Positions 44,001-59,300 are shown, counted from the first letter of the stretch. The stretch: 64,000 nt of DNA from Oxytricha trifallax (GCA_000711775.1 ARYC01000440.1:1-64000), one strand, 5' to 3'. Made by a program: numbers and translations. The notes: generated by a model from the letters alone, not told the origin.

Positions 44001-47000
44001 GAGACCTTGGAGTTATGTCTATATGCATTATTGAATTTAATTATGGTTTAAGTTATTTTTTATTAGAGTTTAATAATTTACTATCAATGCAAGTGCTTCA
44101 ATAATGGCTTTTAGGGCAACAAGACTTATCAGAGGACTCAGAAGACACGAGAAAGAAAATAGAACAAAGAAAGAAGTAAGAAGCCAAGCTAAATAATAGA
44201 TTAGATAAAGTTATCAGCAAGGAGCAAGAATAGCTAAGAGAGAGGCTAAACATAAGTTATGAAGACCCTCCCCTTAAATTGAAACAAACCTCAAAGAAAG
44301 ATGTCGACAAGAAAAAGAAAGACACAATTTAAGAACAGTCTAGTAAAAGACCCACTGAAGAGAGATAAAAGGACTCGAATTCTCTCTGGGGTACTTTTGA
44401 ATACAACAACAGCAGCGTCTCAAAGCAATCAAAACCTGATTATGTTGTTCCAAAGGAGAAGATTGTTTATTAAAATGAAGCCAAGAAATTATACAGCTTT
44501 TGCGTAAGTGGAGACATCGATACTCTTAAGATATTGATAAAGCTTTTGGAGTCAAATCAAGATGAAAATCAAAAAGATCAGCTTTTGTTACAAGTATTGG
44601 ATTGGATTTTGTATGCAGATGTGCTTGTAAACTCATTAAGCTCTGATCTAGTTGAATAATTATATACTATCCTAAAACTCCAACAATTAAAATTATTTAA
44701 AAGAATTATGATGCTAAATAATTGAAATTATAAAATTTGATTATAAAGATTTAGTATACTATAAGTAAAGTAATTTCAAAATAACTTCTTATAAGAAATA
44801 TTATGAGTATTACATATAATTAATGTTCTTTATTTATTTATAATACTTTATTCCCTTATATATTTGAGACTCTTGGAGTTTTAATTAAATTTGTCAATCA
44901 CAATTAACACTCTTAAGTCAGGTATCAGACTATCTGGAAGTGTTTAATTATCGGTTGGCCTATATTCGTCAGAAACACTCAAAAATAGAACGAACTGTTT
45001 AATTTAATACTTGATGCCTCTTTGTATTAAAAAGATATTCTAAATTCTCTGTAGTTCTCAAGTAATAACACTATTTCGAAGTTACCATCAAGCGAAGGCC
45101 AGACATTCTATTAACAACTTCTAGGTATTAACGATTTAACACCAATTGAATTATTTTACCTCAGATTTTACTTCCATCCTGCTACTTAATTCCCATTAGA
45201 GATATTGCTTCAATAAAAAGTCATGAACTATATCTTCCTTGTAGAGAATGAAGATAACCTTCCAAAAACTTAAAAGTTATATTTCTTTTTATTTCCTGAA
45301 GACTAAAAGCAATCAGTTGATGATGTCAAGGCATAATAACTAAAAAAGGACTAGACTAGTCCCTTCTTAAAGCCAAGATATGACGCGTTCTATCAAAACC
45401 AGGCATCTATTCACTATCAAGTAAATCAAAACATCACCATTAAATATTGCAAAATCTTACAAGAAAAGGAAGTTGATGTAGGTCCCATTCACTACAACTA
45501 TTTCAATGTGCCTAATTTCTTGATGCTTTGCACTTAGACTGAAATTTTGGAATCTTTGGAAAACTATAAATCATCTATTCCAGTAGAAAGATTCATAAAA
45601 TATTACACTGACTCTCTTCCAGATGTATCTCAAATAGAAAGTGATGAAGAGAAGCACAATATATTATTGTCTAAATTATAGGATGTCAGGAAGGTTCATT
45701 AATTACAAAGTGAATAGCTTATGGAAAGATTCTAAAAGCTGATTATAGATTATATTCAGGATGATAATGACCAATAAAACTAATTTGTTCTCACAATTGT
45801 ATTGAAAATTTACAATGAAGTTATAAGCTAAAATGTCAATTAAATTGACTACTCTAGATAACAATCCTGTGAATATAAAAAGAAGCTTTTATAATATCTT
45901 TATAATAGCATTATTTAGTAATATTATTCATTATTTAACTAAGATAGATTCCCTTTAAATATTATATTTTTAAATATGCAATCAGCCAGATCCAGTTTAT
46001 TGATCAATGTTTGCAATAATACTAAAAGAAGACCAGTCTCATAAAATCAGAAGTCCCTAAGAAATATATCTAATGGTTGCTTTTACTCTAAGACCATCTT
46101 TAAGGAGTGTTAAATTTGATTTATCAAGTAGTTGATTTCGATAATTTCACTTACTTTGCCAAAGAAACTTCTTTCTACTTGATTAGAATTCTAGAGAATT
46201 TTAAGTCACTCTTCCAGATGAGCAAACCTAAGCAACTTTCTGGTAGTCCTTCAAAGAAAGAAGAGAGCAGCTAGGAACCAAAGACTTTGCTAGAAAAAGC
46301 TTATGTGTTTTTGGCTGAAGGTGCAGATTTTACCTATGAGAAAATATTTGAGACTCCACATCCTTATCCAAGAGTTGAAAGCATTCAGAAAGATTCTATC
46401 TATATACCGAAAGCAATTGCCTTCTCAATTGAAATAGACAAGAGATCATAGACTGAATCAAATAACGATTCACTTTGCATTTACAGCTAGGATCATGCTT
46501 ACTGGGTTAATGATACATTTGGAACAAATATCAAATTGTATGGGAAGCATCATAGCAAATACCCACTTATGATTCTAGGAAACAAACTGAATATTGAATT
46601 CAGATCTTACTCACATGGAAAAGGCTCGTAAGTTTTTGTTTAATTTATTAAAGTATTTTTAGAGCTTACAGAGGAAGAGGAGGTCGAGGAGGAGGATATG
46701 CCCTTTTTATTTATAATATTTATGCTCCTCCCAGAGGAAATGAAGATTCAGCAAATAGATGGGGTTTTAAGGTTCTGATTAGACCTATTTACGGAGAGCC
46801 ATTCTATTACTTATCTTAAAACTTGACAAAAGATATGTTCACTCCGGTTTACAATTAAATTGGAGGAGAAGATCAGATTACCAATCTTGTATCACTCATG
46901 AATTAACTTTTCTATACAAATTATCTTACTGTATTAATTGTATCTTCAGAATTAATTTTAATACTAAAAACTAACTGATTAACTCTTCTATACAACATCT

Positions 47001-50000
47001 AAGTTTTCAAGAGCTATAATTTAAGCCAATTTGCCCAGAATTCACTCGATTCCAAGTTCAATGCCACCCACTCTACATAATATAATGGTGCACGCAGATA
47101 GTTTGGAAAGCACTTCAAAGTATATGGATTGGCATCTATTCAAGGGAGGTATCAGATCCTCAGTTATAGATTAACTCCAAAACCCTTAGGTGCTAGATAG
47201 TATTTACACAGCTAGTTCATCTGAAATTGAGAAGAAGTATCTCGAATAAATAAGAAAGTTAGAACAATATCACAAACCTCAAATATAGGATTAGTCTAAA
47301 CTTAAGAGACAAGATTCACAAATTCAATAAAGTATCATAAAAGAGGGAGAAAAGATTAATGTGAAGGAATTTGAGTCTAACCCAGAGTTTTGGACAGCAG
47401 AAGTCAAATAAGTTCTTAAAGATGAAGAGTTTCTTAATAATGTACTGAAAAAGGTCAGGGAACTGGTTCCTTATACAATGGTTTTTAGTAATGAAAAGCG
47501 TAGACCTAATTTCAAGAAATCCTTCTAAGAAGAGTGGTAGAAATTAGAATAGTTAATAATCTAAATCTAAAATATTCATTATTGTTTACAATTTTCAATT
47601 TTTATCATCTTTATTTAAGTTATTAATTTTACTTTCTAAAAGTGAAAGTAACTATCTGATTGATTCAATCCATAGTTTCTTATGATAGCAATAATTTTAT
47701 AAAAAATTTAAAGATTTAAATGCAAATATCTATTCTTTTCTTGAAATATGTTTTATTTTAATAAAAGATTAATGTTAAATTCTTGATTTTGAAAAATAAC
47801 GTTATAAAAAATAAAAAATAAAAATTTTAGTTTTAAAATCGTAGCCATGCTCTATCATTCCAATTCAATTGAAGAATCTAAGTAACTCCTTTAATCACAG
47901 ACACCCTAAAAATCTGAGCAAGTGACCGAGAAATTCCACTTGATTGGTACCCAGTTAAACGATATAATAAGTTGGATGCAGTCAAGACTTCAGGGAGAGC
48001 AAGACTTTCAAAACATGCTGAGAGACATCGTTGAACAAAGCCAAGCCTACATTTGCAAAGTAATCACTAAAAAGAGAGAAGAAGAGGAGGAGAGATTGCA
48101 ATAACTTGAAGCACTGAGATTGAAAAATGAGGAGGAAAAGTTATAGAAGGAGCAAGAAGATAAAAGCCCGTTAGTCGTTTAATAACGAAGATAAGGAGTT
48201 AAGAACAAATAAATATAAGGAAAGATTTTAAAGGCGCAGATTATAAATGTTTGGGCTAATTATTAAAACTATTGGCTCACTTAATTGTCCTTATAAAATT
48301 AACCAATCAGGATGTGTAAATTAATACTATCCTAAATATATAAAATTTCAACTAATTATATTTAATTTTAAATTAATTGTTCTTAACTCCCTATCCCTAT
48401 TTTTTGTATTAATTGAAAAATGGAGGTTTAAGCTGAAAATGCTTGAAGAGGAAAAGAAGGAGAAAACTGTGGACTAAAAGAAGGGGCCAGTCGTGAGCAA
48501 GAGCAAACCAGTTAAACATGCCAAGAGAAAGAATGTCGTCAAGATGGCTGCTTAAAAAGTTGATTTGAGCAAGATTAACAAGGACAAAAACAATGATAAA
48601 GCTTTGAAAGAAAAGTCTTAATAGGAATATTGTTAATGAAGAGTTTATTTTAAAATAAAGGCTTTAAACTATAAAAAAATATATCTACAGTGTTTTTTTT
48701 TATAATAGGCAGCAAAAGTTAATGAAGTAAAAGAAGAAGCAAAGAAGGAAGAAGATAAAAAAGAGGCTATTGATGAATAGCAACCTCAAAAAATTAAGTA
48801 CCTTTAACTTCCAAAGAGCGAAGAGAATGATATTAAAAACAAAATATACAATAAAGTCTATGAGGAATTTCTTCAATTCTATCAAGGAAATTAGGACAGA
48901 GTGAAACCACTTTGCTTACTTTTGAATATTACATTCAATGCTGAAGATCCAAACGAATCATTAAAAGCTATCTTTAAGAGAGTCAAGGCTAAACTTATAA
49001 CTCTTATTGATTTTGAAGGTGATATTCCACTAAGAGAGACACTTGATAAAAGTTAAATATAAAGATTTGTACAAATAATATTTTATCAAGTTGTTTATCG
49101 AGGAATTAAACCTATAGAGTCCCTATCAAGAAATAAGAAAGGATGTTCAGTAAAGAATCCTGTTTCTTTTTGAACTCAAGCCAAGCGTAGACTACCACAG
49201 TAAAGTTATAAAGGTTGATACTAAGACTCTCTAAAAGCGCTTTTAGATGCAAGCTTATTCAATCTCTCAAATGAGCGTTGACGAAAACTTTGATAACACT
49301 TCTTAAGGAAAATATTAATCAAGTTTCAAGGGAGATGATGATTCAGACACTCTTGAACCACTAGGTCTTTAGAGATCACAATCTGTGCAAGTTGGCATAT
49401 AACCATCATTAAATGGAATTGCTGGAGTTTCCTAAGCTGTGATAGCTGAGCAGAGCAAGATGAAAGATGATGAGATTGTAAATTGGATTGATAACTACAG
49501 AAAATGGAGACAATGGAATAGGCAACACAATATTATACACAAGCATGGAGGACTTGATTTATTAGAAGAAGATCTAACATCACCTTTCTGCTCGCCACTA
49601 TACTCGATTGTTGCTTTTACAAAATCAAGCAAAATAATAGACTCTGGTAGATTGAGACAGAAATTCTTGACACATCAAATGAAGGCTGGATTTAGGTCTA
49701 TTGGAATGAAAATTTTAGATAGACTCCTTTAATTATCACAAAACACACCATTTTAAAGATTTGTTTGGGGAAATCTCAGCATCACTCTACACGATAATGT
49801 CATGAACTAAATTGAGACATCTGGAGAAAAACTTTCCTAATCAATAAATGAAAATAGTAGATAACTATTAAAGCAATTGTTCAGTAGTGTGATTGATAGT
49901 AAAAAATTCATTCAGTTCTTTATATACAAGAAAATCTAATAAGCATAAACAGATTAAGCGACTTAATCTAAACAAAAGCAACCAACATCTCTTGTGTAAC

Positions 50001-53000
50001 CAGAAAAACTGAAGCCATAACCAAAGACTTAAACTAAAGAATAGCCAAAGCAGAACTTTTACTTTGATGAAACTGTACTTTATGATTAGATGAGAAGACT
50101 GCTCCAAAATTTGAATGATATCAGAATTTTACTAAACAACGTCTACACAAAAGAATACATTCTGGAATCAATAAGGTAAACCTACTCAACCCAAAAATTG
50201 CACGAAGTCAAAGCCAAGAAAAGCAAAAGCATAGAAGAGCTAAATTACGACGCTATATATGACTTTTTGAAGTCAGTTATTTAATTGATGCTTTTCATAT
50301 CAAGTTTCACTCTCTTTAATAAGGTGTCACTGCAATCCTTGACTAGGCTGCAATTCTCAGTCAGCAACTGCTGCAAACTGATTCTAAGCTAATTTATGAC
50401 TGATAAAAGTATGATGAGAGCTCAGGAGACTTAGAAGATTATTCAAGAGATGCTCTTAGATATCATTGTAGAGTAATTAAAGCTCTATTGGTAAATTTAG
50501 GGCATTAATGTCGAATAAAAAAGAATTTTATATTAAGTGTGCTTAACGAATTTATTATAAAATTTCATAATAAAACTAAGTAATTATATATTTTTAAAAA
50601 TAATTTGTATTATAAATTTTAAGCATACATTTCTCATTAAAAATTAAAAATCCTAAATTTATTCTAAAGGCAATTTGAATTTAATAAAAATGAATTTTAT
50701 AGAAAGTTTTTTTCTTTAATATATAAATTCCCCTATTATTCTTAAAAAAAAGGAAAGGGATTTTAGAGCATTAGTTAAAACCCTAAAAATATTAATATTT
50801 GTTTAATTAAATTTTGTTTTAATTTCAACGAATTGCTCATTAAGTATTTGAATATATTTCTAACTCAATTATAAAATGTTATCAGACAATAATGTGTTTT
50901 AGAAAATTAAATATATCTAAGAATTATAAATTGATTTAATAAGTTTTAGAAAGTATTGAAAAATATAATATTATATAGAAATTATCAGTATATTTTAGGA
51001 ATATTAGCATTAAAATAAAAAAATAATTAATCAAAGATCAAATAAACAATAAGCAGCTATATTTGAAATATGATTATACGAATAAGGTCTAATTATTAAA
51101 ACTAAACAAAATGATATAAAAGTTTAAAGGTTTTTTAAGTGTGGCATTAAACAGTAAAATTCTACTGAAGCATCTGAAATTAAAAGCGAAGAAAGTAAAG
51201 AACAGTAGACCCAGTAATAAAATTTGCAAAAAGCTAGCAAGAGAATGAATAGATCCTAACTATCTGATGAAATAGTTTAACTTTTGAAGTTATTGTCAGA
51301 AGTAATTAGGATTAGTGATGACCAATAAATCTAATAGGATGTGATTAAACAAGCTAATATTTCTGACTAGGAATCTAACAAGGAAGGTTATTTCTTAAGT
51401 GAGGGTTCTGATAAAGTAATGAGATGTGCTTAAATTTTAGCTTTCTTAATGCACAACACAGAAATTCCAATTGTCATGAGATAGACTATTAAATGTGCCA
51501 AGTTATTCTTTAAGTTTGTAGATTTTAAGAAGCTCAAATTACACTATTCATTGTCAAACGATAATGAGAGTAAAGAAACGATTGATACCTCAACCGACAA
51601 AGAATCTTAAAACTAATTCCTTATTGATACTTTGAAGAAAATTGGCTAAAGAATTTCCAATACCAAAGAAGCTTAAGAAGAGGAGAAAAAAGAGGGATCT
51701 GAGAAACTATATGTGGTTTATGGAAATGTGAATTCATCAGAAGAGGATTATTCTTTCTTGCTAACAGCTTTATATCATTGGGAGAATATGTATCCGACTT
51801 TCACTCAGGATCTACCCAAAGATCCTTCAGAGATCATAGTTAAGCCAAAAGTAAAGGAAGAGGAGAAGAAAGAAGTGCTGGAAGAGAATGGCGTTTCTCA
51901 TGAGTCTTAGGCGCAAAAGCTTTTGCAATAAATTTAAGAAGCAGACTCAAATATAGATTTGCAAGAACTAATCAATATGTAGAGACAGCAATAGTAAGCA
52001 AGTACTTATAGAGGTCGTGGAGGTTTTAGAGGTGGCAGAGGAGGAATGCCAGACGCTAGGCCAAGCAGATCGATAAATAATATAGAGAGAAGTTCTGGTG
52101 AAGGAGCCAAGAGTGGTTTAAGCAAATACGGATACTAATTTGGATAAAGTGCACCCAAAGGTGGACCTCCAGGCACTTATTCGTATTCTCAGAGTTCAAC
52201 TGTCTATATTTAAACTCTAAGTTTATTCAAAGTTGATCAGACATTCTAAGAAATTGTTAGAATTACTCATGAAGATTGCAAAGAAGAAGACTCAAAAGAA
52301 GAACAACTCAGAAAATTGAATGAAGGTAATTTCAATATAAGGGTACAAGCACACCTTAAAGATTTTGATAAAATGCTTAAAAATTTGTAATTAAATTAAT
52401 ATTATAATAATTTAAAAAAGATACTCTATCTTTAGCTGCTACTCTTCATCATAGATATACTGCTCCATTTAAACAATTTTATTTGATTAAAATTAAATAA
52501 TATTTTCTAAAACATAAAATAGGTTTAATTTTTTATTTTATAGATTAACTGAACCACTTCCATATAATAAAGCAGTAGAATTTTCAATTTTGCTTTAAAA
52601 AGCTTACAAGGGCCAACTCGAACCTATCCCAATGAATCCATTTATAAAAGAAGAGCACAAAGAGAAGAAATTGGCAAGCTAAAAATCTGTATCAGAATGC
52701 TTCCCACTTTTAGTAAAAACAATCGAAGGACCTAAGAAGGCCAAAGATCTGCCACCAGGTGCAGGAGCTCCCATATTGATTGCTCCTAAGCAATTTGTTG
52801 TATCACTAGCAGAAAAAAGAGTTTTCTAAAAGTATGAAACTATTGTTGAGACAAAAACTTCCAGCCTTAAAGCTCTTGAAAAGAATCCAATTGATGGTTT
52901 CTCATGCAATTACAATTTATTTTACGAAATCAATAAATTAAAATTAAATAAATAATTAAGAAATGGAAACCTATAGAGATCAACGCTAATGACGCGGTTA

Positions 53001-56000
53001 CATTCAAAAAAAATGTAAGTTACAAAAAACATATCTAAATTTTATTTTATATAGAGGATCAACTCAGTAAGAGCCGGTTTAGCATCAGACAGACAATTTG
53101 CAGCAGAACTGAACAGAAGAGAAATTCAACGAAAACTAGAAGAAAATGTCCGATTATCTTAAGAAGATTGTATAAACTAAGTAACGTTCTTATAATTCAT
53201 ATTTTGATTATTATAATAAGTATTCTGTTTAACTGATTAAATTTCCATTTTAAAATATATATTTTCACTTATTTTTCATTAATGTCATTACATAGTCCAT
53301 TAGAAGATAAGGTGCTTCTATTTCAATCATAATTTAGCACTACATTTAACTTTTGAGAAGTATGATCACAAAACCTAAAAGAGGGGCTTAGAGATCCAAA
53401 AACATTGCATAGAACAACAAAACAATTATTCTTCCAAGTGATAATTTCAACAAGCAGTAAAATTTCCTTAAAATGAAGTAACAATAGCAATCATTTGGTG
53501 AAGATATGATAAGAGTCTTGAATAATGTGCTCTTACAATTATGTGAGAATACTTGGAAAGAATTTGGTACTCAAGAAAAATAACTTGCTTATGGTATTTT
53601 ATCTGTAATTGGAGGCTGGTATGCTCCTTACAGAACTGGTTAGAACATTCAAATAGAAATCAATAACTAATGGGTAGATGCCATAGTGGTTGACGATGGA
53701 TTAGGAAAGAAGAGAATTTTAATAAAAAATTAATTTTAAGAAAATATTAATCTCAGTAATCTTGGAGGATGACGAAACATTACAACTCTAAAAGATACCA
53801 TCACATAGAGTAAGAACGCATTAAAAGTATCAATGGCCATTTGACAGTGACCTTAGCAAATTGATCGATTAAGAAAAGCTTTGCAACAGTGTAATTTCAG
53901 TTTACAAATAATTATAAGACAAAGATTAAAACTCGAACGAACTGGGTTCATGCGATTTAACTTCAAACAGATTCTTATTAATGCAACTACTGAAAGTTAC
54001 ATCATAAATTCAATGGCACAACTCAGAAAGTTAAACACAGAAAGATTTCATTAAGCTTCTTGGATAGATATCAAATGCCGAGTCAGAAGTTGAAGAAAAG
54101 AGTTAAGCATTCTGGGAAAAGCAATTGATTGACTCTTGGGAAAGAATCATAGATAAAGATGAAATAAAGAACAATGATTTCTGTATTAATGCTTTTGAAT
54201 TTTATTTCTTTGTAATCAGAGAATTCCCTCAAGTAATATAATCAAGCTTAGAAGAAGAGAAAATTGAAGATCCCTCAAAAGTAGTAGTTTAATAACTTGA
54301 ACTACAAAAACAAATTTCTTCTTTCAAGCAAGATCTATAAACTCAATTTGTTGATAGTGAGTTTGTTCAACCCCTAAGTTCTTATTTGAAGGGTTTACCA
54401 GAGCCAATCCCTAAGAGGAACTAAAGTGAAGCTGCATTAAAACTCTTGGCTCATTGGGAGAAGAGTGTCATACCAAAGATTGTCGAGTTTGTAAGAACCA
54501 CCTATAAACCCTGGGAAATGGAGTTTTATTTCGAATAATTAAGACATCACTTGAGAAATGGAGACCAAATGAGAGCTCTGGATGATGCTATGACTATGTG
54601 TGAAAGAAAGCTTCCACAAGGATGTAATATTCCAGATGACAATCACGATTGGACTGCTAAAATGGCAGATGAGTGTATTGTTGATACATGGGCTTTGGCT
54701 AAGTTCAAATCACAAAGATAACTTAATCAAAATAATAATTAGGCTGGAAGTCATTAGAACCAAAGCAACTCTCAAGGTGACACCAACTATCCACTTTTGA
54801 ATAAACTTATTAATTATGGAATAGATGAAATCGTGATATTGATAAAAGCTGTTGACAATATAATTAATTATAGTTGCGAATATTGTAAAATAGTGACTTT
54901 TATAGAGCAAATGTAATTCTTGCTGAATATCAAGACCCAGATACTATGCAAGTCCATTCTATTTGGATTCCTATCAGTTATTTAAATGATCTCCAAACTC
55001 AACTTCCTCCAAGAGCAGTAGGTTATACAATTTAAACTCTTAAGAAAACATTTGAGAGAAATACCTAAATGATTGATAAAGTATATGCCAAGCAAACATT
55101 AATCAGGTACTTTGAGTCTACTTTGAAATAATAATAGCAATCTTAAAATCTTGATATCTAGCTACAAGACATTATTGAGTAAATATTCTAAGAGTTTATA
55201 TATTGATTACTAAAATAACACATTTTTAAAATAAATCTCTTATTATCAGTTGGAGTGTACAAGAAAAATACTGCGACAATCCCATCGACGGTTGGATGAC
55301 TGAATTAACCTGTGCTATACCTTTTACCTCTCATAAAGAAGATAAACTAAACAAGACTGAAACTGCTATTGATTCAGATACCATTTCCACAAGCACCTAA
55401 CCTGAAAATCTTAATCTCTAAGAAATGGTGCATAGGGTTAGTGAGAACATTATATTCGAATAGTTGATTTAAATCAGCGAAGAAAGTTAGAAATCTTAAC
55501 AATCTCAAGATGACATATTGAAACTCATTCAAAACTTAATCGACTAAAAAATTGAAACATTTTCAAATAATACTTAAGAGACTCAAAGCTCAAACGAGTA
55601 CAATACTATTCAAAGTATAGTTGAGTAATGTGCTTTAAATTGGTTCAATTTATCTGAGAGAGTTAAGAATGATAGAATCGTTATGGATATTTGTCAATAG
55701 TATGATAAGTACTTTAGCACTGCTATAAATAAGGATGATTCAAACAAGCAGTAGCTAATGCCTCTTCATGAACTTATGCCAGAAAACACAAGTGGTGTTA
55801 AAAAATATTTTTTCATATATTATTTGTCAAATCCTAAGCAGCTGGTACTCTTATCATGTTCAAAAAGAGCGGAGCTCATCTAACTCCAACTTCAAAAATT
55901 CAATTCTATTCTGACCCAGATAAAGTAAATCTAGTTTCAGAAATATCAGCAGGACAAGAGGGCAAAAGAGATCTCCCTCCTCTTCTACTTAATCATGGTC

Positions 56001-56245
56001 AAATCTGGGTAAATATTGATTCTGGTACAACAGCACTTTTGCCCAAACATTAACAATTGGAATAGAAATCAAGCTTACCTTGTGCTATTGTTCATATTCC
56101 TCAAGCATGGACTGTGTGCTGTTGGTTGACCGAAACACTCTCCAATTCATTCTTAAATCATACTAATTAAAGCTGTAGAGAGTATGCTATTGATACTTAT
56201 TCTAAGTTGATTGGAGCACTCTAAAATCCTAAAATATTTTATAAA
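41058..56245 (+). CDS. Giant multi-domain protein, probable ligase N-terminal part
   Basis: From ATG 41058 (MANYEKILDTLNTLNEFQSQ) coding segments run for 15 kb, separated by many IESs or introns (gaps near 42390, 42720, 43150, 44000, 44700, 45920, 46930, 47600, 48240, 50530-51110, 52400, 53180, 55200). Recognisable parts: a beta-propeller-like start (CASITTDGKYIYLLISIAQR, MYRIGTGEQNTIAGKVY), Lys/Glu coiled coil, a UBA-like domain (FNSFSGFFTYEECYRALKFH), two jelly-roll/CUB-like modules typical of large E3 ligases (TPHPYPRVESIQKDSIYIPK, AIAFSIEIDKRSQTE; later GAHLTPTSKIQFYSDPDKVN), WGFKVLIRPIYG, RGG tracts near 46680 and 52010, and SWERIIDKDEIK to PKIFYK. The order resembles HECTD4-like ligases, but no HECT domain follows on this strand; the HECT module at 31-34 kb inverted is the likely end. 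Confidence 0.7.
41275..41303 (+). other. Micro-IES, pointer TTCT
   Basis: 29 bp between TTCT at 41271 and 41300; joining gives FIILCFSVVNLNENCASITT in frame. The inserted copy would stop at TGA soon after. Confidence 0.6.
43440..43880. mobile_element. Inverted-repeat element with 8-bp flanking repeats
   Basis: 441 bp between AAAGATTT at 43432 and 43881. Left end GGGAGGGAAGAAGTTTCCTG, right end (inverted) GGGGGGGTGGAAGTTTCCTG; another copy of AAGTTTCCTGTCAAG lies internally at 43493. Removal with one 8-mer joins the giant gene in frame (SDSQKISIKNILEQEVKSIN). Eight-base target duplications are typical of hAT and P-type transposons; no transposase frame is present. Confidence 0.75.
50530..51110. 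other. AT-rich insert in giant gene
   Basis: About 580 bp without coding frame between VEQKRILY and FKCGIKQQNSTEASEIKSEE. Probably an IES; I could not fix its pointer. Confidence 0.45.
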
Positions 56246-59200
56246 ATATATGCTGTTATTTTTCATAATAATGAAAAGGTTGGAATTTTGACCAATTTTA
56301 ACTAATCTTTTTACATTTATTTCGTTAAATTAAAAAAATATGGAATTGCAAAAGGTTTTTACATAATAAAAGAATTACTTAACTTGGGCTTTGATAAAAT
56401 AGAATTAATTATTCAATGCTTATCGCTAATATAATTAACTAATATATTTATTTTAGAATAATTTATTTAATATTAATTCTTTACTTTGATTTGAATTTGA
56501 AATATGTTCCATAAAATTCACTGTATTATATTAATTTTCAATTAACCTCCTATAAATTAATTTGTAACATCATTAGATTTTATGAGAGGATAGATTATTT
56601 TGTTGTCAAATTTATATTGGTAAGAAAATGCATTAGAATATTCTTTTTTTTCATTACATCAAATATTTTAAATTCTTACTATCAATTTCATTAATTTTAA
56701 TTTTGATTATTTACTATGGTGTTATAAGTTATAATTATTTTACTCTTATTTCGTAATAAACACGCTATTATTTAGTGATTTTGCTCCACATGCTTTAACT
56801 TTCTTTAATCTTATTGATTTTTAATTAAAATTTATCAATAAAATTATAATAGTTAATCAAAATTGATTTGAAAAATGATAGTCTACACAAATATTTCTAT
56901 TTTAATTAACCTCAAATAAATTTAATGCTAATTTAGTTTTAAAGTCAAATTTTGTATTTAATGCTTTCTTACTAAATCTAAAATAATATTAAAAAGATAA
57001 TTAGACTTTTTGTACATAATAAAATTAGTTAATTAATTAAACAGGAAAGGATTATCATCTAAATAAAAGATTATATAAATTTTAAATAATATGTAACTCC
57101 TTACATATCTTTAAAATTAAATATATTTGATGATGTTTAAAGACACACAACTTTTGTTATTTTATCTCAAAATTAATAACATAAATAATTTTTATATTAT
57201 TCTAAAATAAAATTTAGTTTATTATATTTATAATAACGTAAGTATATTAAATTAAGCTTTAAACACTATACTTTGTTCTTATTAATTCAGAACGTAATCT
57301 CTAAGTTCAGCTTGTTAATTGGCTGTTCTTAATTTATTTTAAATAATGAAAAAATAATCTTTATGACTTAAAATGAACAATAATATATAATATTTATTTT
57401 ACTTATTAATTCATTTTGTTATATACTACTTTAATAATGCAAAATAAAATATGGCAATAAAAATTAATTTATGTATAAATTAATAATAATACTTTGATTA
57501 TTTATATTATTCAGAAATAATTTATTTACATTTTTTAATATACAATAAATAAATTATATTGGCATTAATTTATATAAAATTAATATAATGAAATAAATAT
57601 ATTCTTTGCTTGCTTATTTTTATTTACCATATTTTTTATATTTTAGGATCTATCGTTTTATATAAACCTATCTAGTAAAACTTTCTTTGAAAACAGTATT
57701 GTTAATCTTGGAAATATATAATAAAATTTAAATAATCTGAATATAAAGATAATAAATAAAAAAAGTTCGAATCATAGCAATGAAACATATTATTTTATAT
57801 ATATATATTTTATGTTAATCTATATTTTGTGATTTATTAGAAAATAAGAAAATAATTTATATAATAATTATAAACTAAAAAGAGAATTATTAAAATATAA
57901 TACAAGATTAATCTAAATTTATAAAGAAATCTAAAGTTTTAATACTCTGACTTTTTATTAAATATTTAAGTATAATTTAATATATTTAGCTCAAAATAAT
58001 AAATTTATTTATTTTAATTTTTTTAAGAGACATTACCTAAAAATAAATATTTTTCTTTTTTGATTGTACTATTTTCGTCTTATTGGCTTCTAAAATCAAT
58101 CATTAAAAATAATTTATGCAATTTTTAATTTAAAAAAAACTCATAAATTGTAAGCAAAATTAAACAATTATAGAATTGATTTAGAAGAATAATAGAGTTT
58201 TATAATAAGGAAATTAAGAAAAATATATAATTAAAAATTTATATTATCTAATTTAAGCATATAAAATTAATTGTAACTTTATAGCAGGAATAATTTTTAA
58301 TTAAAACACAGATTTATATTATTTGTAATAAAAAAAAAAATTGTCTATAATATTCAAATTATTCTTGAATTATTTATTTAAATTAAGAATTAAAACCTAG
58401 AAATTTTTTTATTCATATTTATATTGTTTCTTATCTTAATTTTAAGATGCCAATTTGTTCATTTTGGCATAAATCTTATGATTATATATTGCAATTTTGA
58501 TTAATTTATTATAGTATTTTCCTAACTTTTTTAATGAATAAAACTAAGTGAGACTATAGTATTTTTCAAATATATGTTCATTAATTAATTATTTTTAACA
58601 AAATCTTAATGCGTTTTTCAAAAGTATTTATTCAATGATCCACTTTGTGATTCTTTTCTATATTTTTATAAACAATAAGATCTAATTATCAAAATATTAT
58701 GAGAATATTCTCTAATTCTCTATGGATCATGAAATTTGATTAGTATTTTTGAATGATATATAAAATATTATAATGCTTGATTTATAATATATTTTATATA
58801 AACTAATTTTAATCAATGATTAATTGTATATAAAATTTTAAATAAATTAAATTCAATAAAATTATTTATGAGAGTGTTTATTTATTTTATTATATTTTTT
58901 TTAAAGCTATATAATTCTTTAAATCTTATATCATTATTTAATATTTTTACAAAACCAAATACTATAATTAAATTTCTTTACACGTTTAAGTAATATTTAT
59001 TCCATCTTAAATTCTTAATTTTAAATTTTAATTTTTAACTTTATTAGAATAACTTAAAAAGTTATTTCAATTATAATAATTAATATATGAAATTTTTTGA
59101 ACAAACATTAATTTTTATATTCATATATCTCCATCCCAGATTTAAACTTACTTATTTAAAGAAATGTTTTACTAGGAGTTAATTGACATCATATAAATTT

Positions 59201-59300
59201 GATCAGCATATTGTTGAAGTTCCTTTTTAATCTTTTATATCATATACAACTATATAAATATGAAATTTATAAATATATTAATTCAAATATTTAAATGCTA
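56246..59300. other. AT-rich germline DNA
   Basis: About 3 kb of extreme AT content, no coding frame longer than noise, one TA-rich simple run near 57795. Probably eliminated during development. Confidence 0.55.

Noticed and set aside
56238-56250. 9-mer AAATATTTT shared with the HECT 5' region as the joining pointer
   Set aside because: It is longer than TTTATAAA but out of phase, which also shows how easily AT-only matches arise here.
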